Of a DNA stretch of 64,000 nt, positions 63,101-64,000 are shown in pieces. The DNA is taken from assembly GCF_019801145.1 (NCBI RefSeq), contig NZ_JAHVJQ010000004.1, positions 248,001 to 312,000 on the forward strand, written 5' to 3'. Source of the DNA: Leisingera aquaemixtae (GTDB lineage: Bacteria > Pseudomonadota > Alphaproteobacteria > Rhodobacterales > Rhodobacteraceae). The stretch's first letter is position 1. Every line of letters starts with the position of its first letter. Both the position numbers and the translations under genes were made by a program. The notes under the pieces were generated by a model. The model made no database searches, was not told where the DNA came from, and saw nothing but the letters and a program-made list of their open reading frames with translations.

Positions 63101-63155
63101 CGCGTCGACCGCTTTCAAGCTGCTGCAGGTGGTGGCAGGCTACGTTTCCAACTGA
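60147..63155 (+). CDS. ABC-exporter-like protein with degenerate ATPase and C-terminal cyclic-nucleotide-binding domain
   Basis: A 1002-residue protein from the proposed AUA start (984 from GTG 60201). Residues 15-310 are an ABC exporter membrane domain (six helices, with FPQPYFERVSQGELVSMVTSE and a GYLVLQGKVSLGALVA region). The nucleotide-binding domain is degenerate. The Walker A position reads GIAAPSEEDRRA (about 379-390), with no lysine. The signature position is GGQGLAAS (about 768). Walker B is ILILDSAMASYD, with S797 in place of the catalytic Glu. The H-loop His is absent (IYLAPGF). About 290 extra residues separate Walker A from the signature. A cyclic-nucleotide-binding domain follows (about 878-1000) with an intact phosphate-cassette pattern GELGLIRQEPRA (E949, R958). 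It is probably a regulated, non-classical membrane protein; the function is unknown. Confidence 0.8.
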   Translation: MERSLFRFIWKYSKRDQLVLLVVTACLFPLLYLTLELPKRIINDAIGAESSTITVLGQSFDQLTFLWILCGAFLLSVLCHGLLKMRINTMKGVLAERMLRRFRYQLIARVLRFPQPYFERVSQGELVSMVTSESEPMGGLMGDAVSQPVLQAGQMLTILFFLFLQNFWFGMAAIALIPLQGWLIPMLQRQINQLNKKRIKQVRALATEIGESAAGASTLRINGGWRYRMAIITARLGRLYEIRFLIYQKKFFMKFLNNFITQLTPFFFYAVGGYLVLQGKVSLGALVAALAAYKDLASPWKELLAYYNQTQDMSLRWDVILERFAPQGMVDEELLSGEPEELQHLSGDVVLDSVTVRDSDGNLVLEELSATFPAGQVVGIAAPSEEDRRALAELLTREILPSSGTVTVAEQDMSGLHQAVVAARIGYATSRPVLFQGSFGDNVMMPMRMRPQGDARDPEQLEVAIQAGNSPDPFDAPWLDPKLAGFSSEAELRGWWLKVVEGIGSDTALFRRGIEQRFEEAAHQELAEKLVRLRPTVREAIENAGLDVHVHFLEHGSYNPALPVAENLLFAASQEALTGEMLNEQRDFLDQLKQLGLDESLVALTRDVVEMLRQIFGMDGTGHPLFRKLGLDVAAYEAALALVDRSGTADAAALSREELAQLLIVPFTISAEQIGPAFEDDMKERILGFRRSHGDALLKTLGTGFAPFQEDAITPSLTVLENALFGKISDAAGAKGDEVRKLVSDLMVREGLRDQVVELIFDMPIAVGGQGLAASFAEPLAFCRATIKRPDILILDSAMASYDLETRVAVHKNLRKLLPDTTLIYLAPGFQNPDVFDVFFELRQGRLVSDEAQAVSAEEGAASQDLARKLRALEQTELFSGLNRRQLRLLAFGARWYEAKAGEVVFLKDDEATDGAYMILSGEADLLLPQEGAEDRLIAQVGPGRLVGELGLIRQEPRALSMVAASDLRCLRIGEEEFLAVVENDASTAFKLLQVVAGYVSN

Positions 63156-63182
63156 TCACAAAACCGAACGGGAGAAAACGAC

Positions 63183-64000
63183 ATGAAACTGCTGCGGTAC
63201 CGCACGGGCACCGAGGTGCGCCCGGGAATGCTGGACAGCGCGGGCGCAGTCAGGGATCTGTCGGCCCATGTGCCGGACATCACCGGCGCGGTCCTGGGTG
63301 ATGAAACCCTGGCCCGGCTGTCGGCCTTGGATCCCAAGACGCTGCCGCTGGCGGCGGGGGCACCAAGCTTTGCGCCTTGTGTCGGGCAGCCCGGCAAGTT
63401 CCTTGGCATCGGCCTGAACTACACCGATCATGCTGAGGAAATGGGGATGGCCCTGCCGGAGCATCCGATTCTGTTCCTCAAGGCCACGTCGTCGATCTGC
63501 GGGCCGGACGATGACGTCGTTCTGCCCCGCGGCTCAGTTTCCTCGGATTGGGAAGTGGAGCTGGGCGTGATTATCGGCAAGGCCGCCAAATACGTGTCCG
63601 AGGCCGAAGCGCTGGATTATGTCGCGGGCTATTGCGTGATCAACGACGTGTCAGAACGGGATTTTCAGACCAAGCTGACCGGGCAATGGACCAAGGGCAA
63701 AAGCTGCGACACCTTCGGGCCTCTTGGACCCTGGCTGGTGACCAGGGATGAAGTGCCGGATCCGCAGAACCTGTGGCTGACGTGCGATGTGAATGGCGCA
63801 CGGCGCCAGACCGGCAATACCAGCAGGATGGTGTTCACCGTGGCACAGATTGTTTCGCATCTTAGCCAGCTGATGACACTGCATCCAGGCGATGTGATTG
63901 CAACCGGAACGCCGCCTGGTGTGGGCATGGGCGCCAAGCCGGAGCCTGTGTATCTGAAGTCCGGCGATGTGATGCGGCTGGAGATCGAGGGACTGGGGGT
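63183..64000 (+). CDS. Fumarylacetoacetate hydrolase family protein, 3' end outside the window
   Basis: The first 272 codons of a FAH-domain enzyme run off the right edge. GKFLGIGLNYTDHAEEMG (about residues 78-95) opens the catalytic domain. DWEVELGVIIGK (about 122-133) and CVINDVSERDFQ supply the metal-binding Glu and Asp residues, and GDVIATGTPPGVGMG is the C-terminal family motif. Family members hydrolyse or decarboxylate acyl-pyruvates and related 1,3-diketo acids; the substrate is unknown. It starts at ATG 63183 with GGGAG about 10 bases upstream, 27 bp after the pseudo-ABC gene, so cotranscription is possible. Confidence 0.88.
   Translation, partial: MKLLRYRTGTEVRPGMLDSAGAVRDLSAHVPDITGAVLGDETLARLSALDPKTLPLAAGAPSFAPCVGQPGKFLGIGLNYTDHAEEMGMALPEHPILFLKATSSICGPDDDVVLPRGSVSSDWEVELGVIIGKAAKYVSEAEALDYVAGYCVINDVSERDFQTKLTGQWTKGKSCDTFGPLGPWLVTRDEVPDPQNLWLTCDVNGARRQTGNTSRMVFTVAQIVSHLSQLMTLHPGDVIATGTPPGVGMGAKPEPVYLKSGDVMRLEIEGLG

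Noticed and set aside
1-64000. tRNA, rRNA, CRISPR arrays, insertion sequences, prophage
   Set aside because: None was recognised: no repeat-spacer pattern, no transposase or integrase-like protein, no structural phage protein. A covariance-model scan would be needed to exclude small RNAs.

Overview
The window looks like chromosomal DNA of a Roseobacter-group alphaproteobacterium (Rhodobacteraceae, close to Phaeobacter, Leisingera or Ruegeria). That placement rests on high GC, dense operons joined by ATGA overlaps, and content typical of the group: Xsc/Tpa taurine catabolism under a MocR-type TauR, an Entner-Doudoroff operon, a C-P lyase operon of alphaproteobacterial type, and a fused indolepyruvate oxidoreductase. 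The species call is inference. I saw no rRNA, tRNA, CRISPR array, insertion sequence or phage structural gene.

Layout. 1-8150: organosulfonate region, with the 5' end of a molybdopterin oxidoreductase, pta, a TauE/SafE exporter, xsc, tauR, a short-chain dehydrogenase and tpa. Taurine is transaminated to sulfoacetaldehyde (Tpa), which Xsc cleaves to sulfite and acetyl phosphate. Pta makes acetyl-CoA and the exporter probably removes sulfite. Three intergenic regions carry matching paired motifs that I propose as TauR sites. 8290-12341: a beta-keto acid cleavage enzyme coupled to a class III aminotransferase, a DsbA/FrnE-like protein, and a D-cysteine desulfhydrase/cysteate sulfo-lyase family enzyme. 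12385-16344: eda, edd, zwf. 16794-18779: CocE-type hydrolase. 18990-22599: four-gene gtr-like module (polyprenyl-P glycosyltransferase, GtrA flippase, methyltransferase, GtrII-like membrane transferase). 22615-26078: nadABC operon. 26368-28582: tungstate transporter tupBCA.

28655-37606: phosphonate (C-P lyase) region, with phnF divergent from phnG-H-I-(EamA transporter)-J-(VOC protein)-K-L-N, then a DUF1045 2H-phosphoesterase and phnM. 37690-44203: tightly coupled seven-gene minus-strand glycan cluster of unknown product (four glycosyltransferases, polysaccharide deacetylase, histidine phosphatase, methyltransferase). 44598-46985: large MscS-type channel. 47194-54403: Yej/Dpp-like peptide ABC transporter operon ending in a CaiB/BaiF CoA-transferase gene, divergent from a TetR regulator. 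55526-59553: fused indolepyruvate:ferredoxin oxidoreductase divergent from an Lrp/AsnC regulator. 59572-59964: DUF3307 membrane protein. 60147-63155: an ABC-exporter-like protein with degenerate ATPase motifs, a long insertion and a C-terminal cyclic-nucleotide-binding domain, apparently starting at an AUA codon. 63183-end: partial fumarylacetoacetate hydrolase family gene.

The strongest candidates for new biology are the pseudo-ABC/cyclic-nucleotide fusion, the seven-gene glycan cluster, the accessory genes inside the C-P lyase operon, and the inferred TauR regulon, which may extend to the SDR and the BKACE/aminotransferase pair. Functional calls come from reading the translated proteins; no database search was run.
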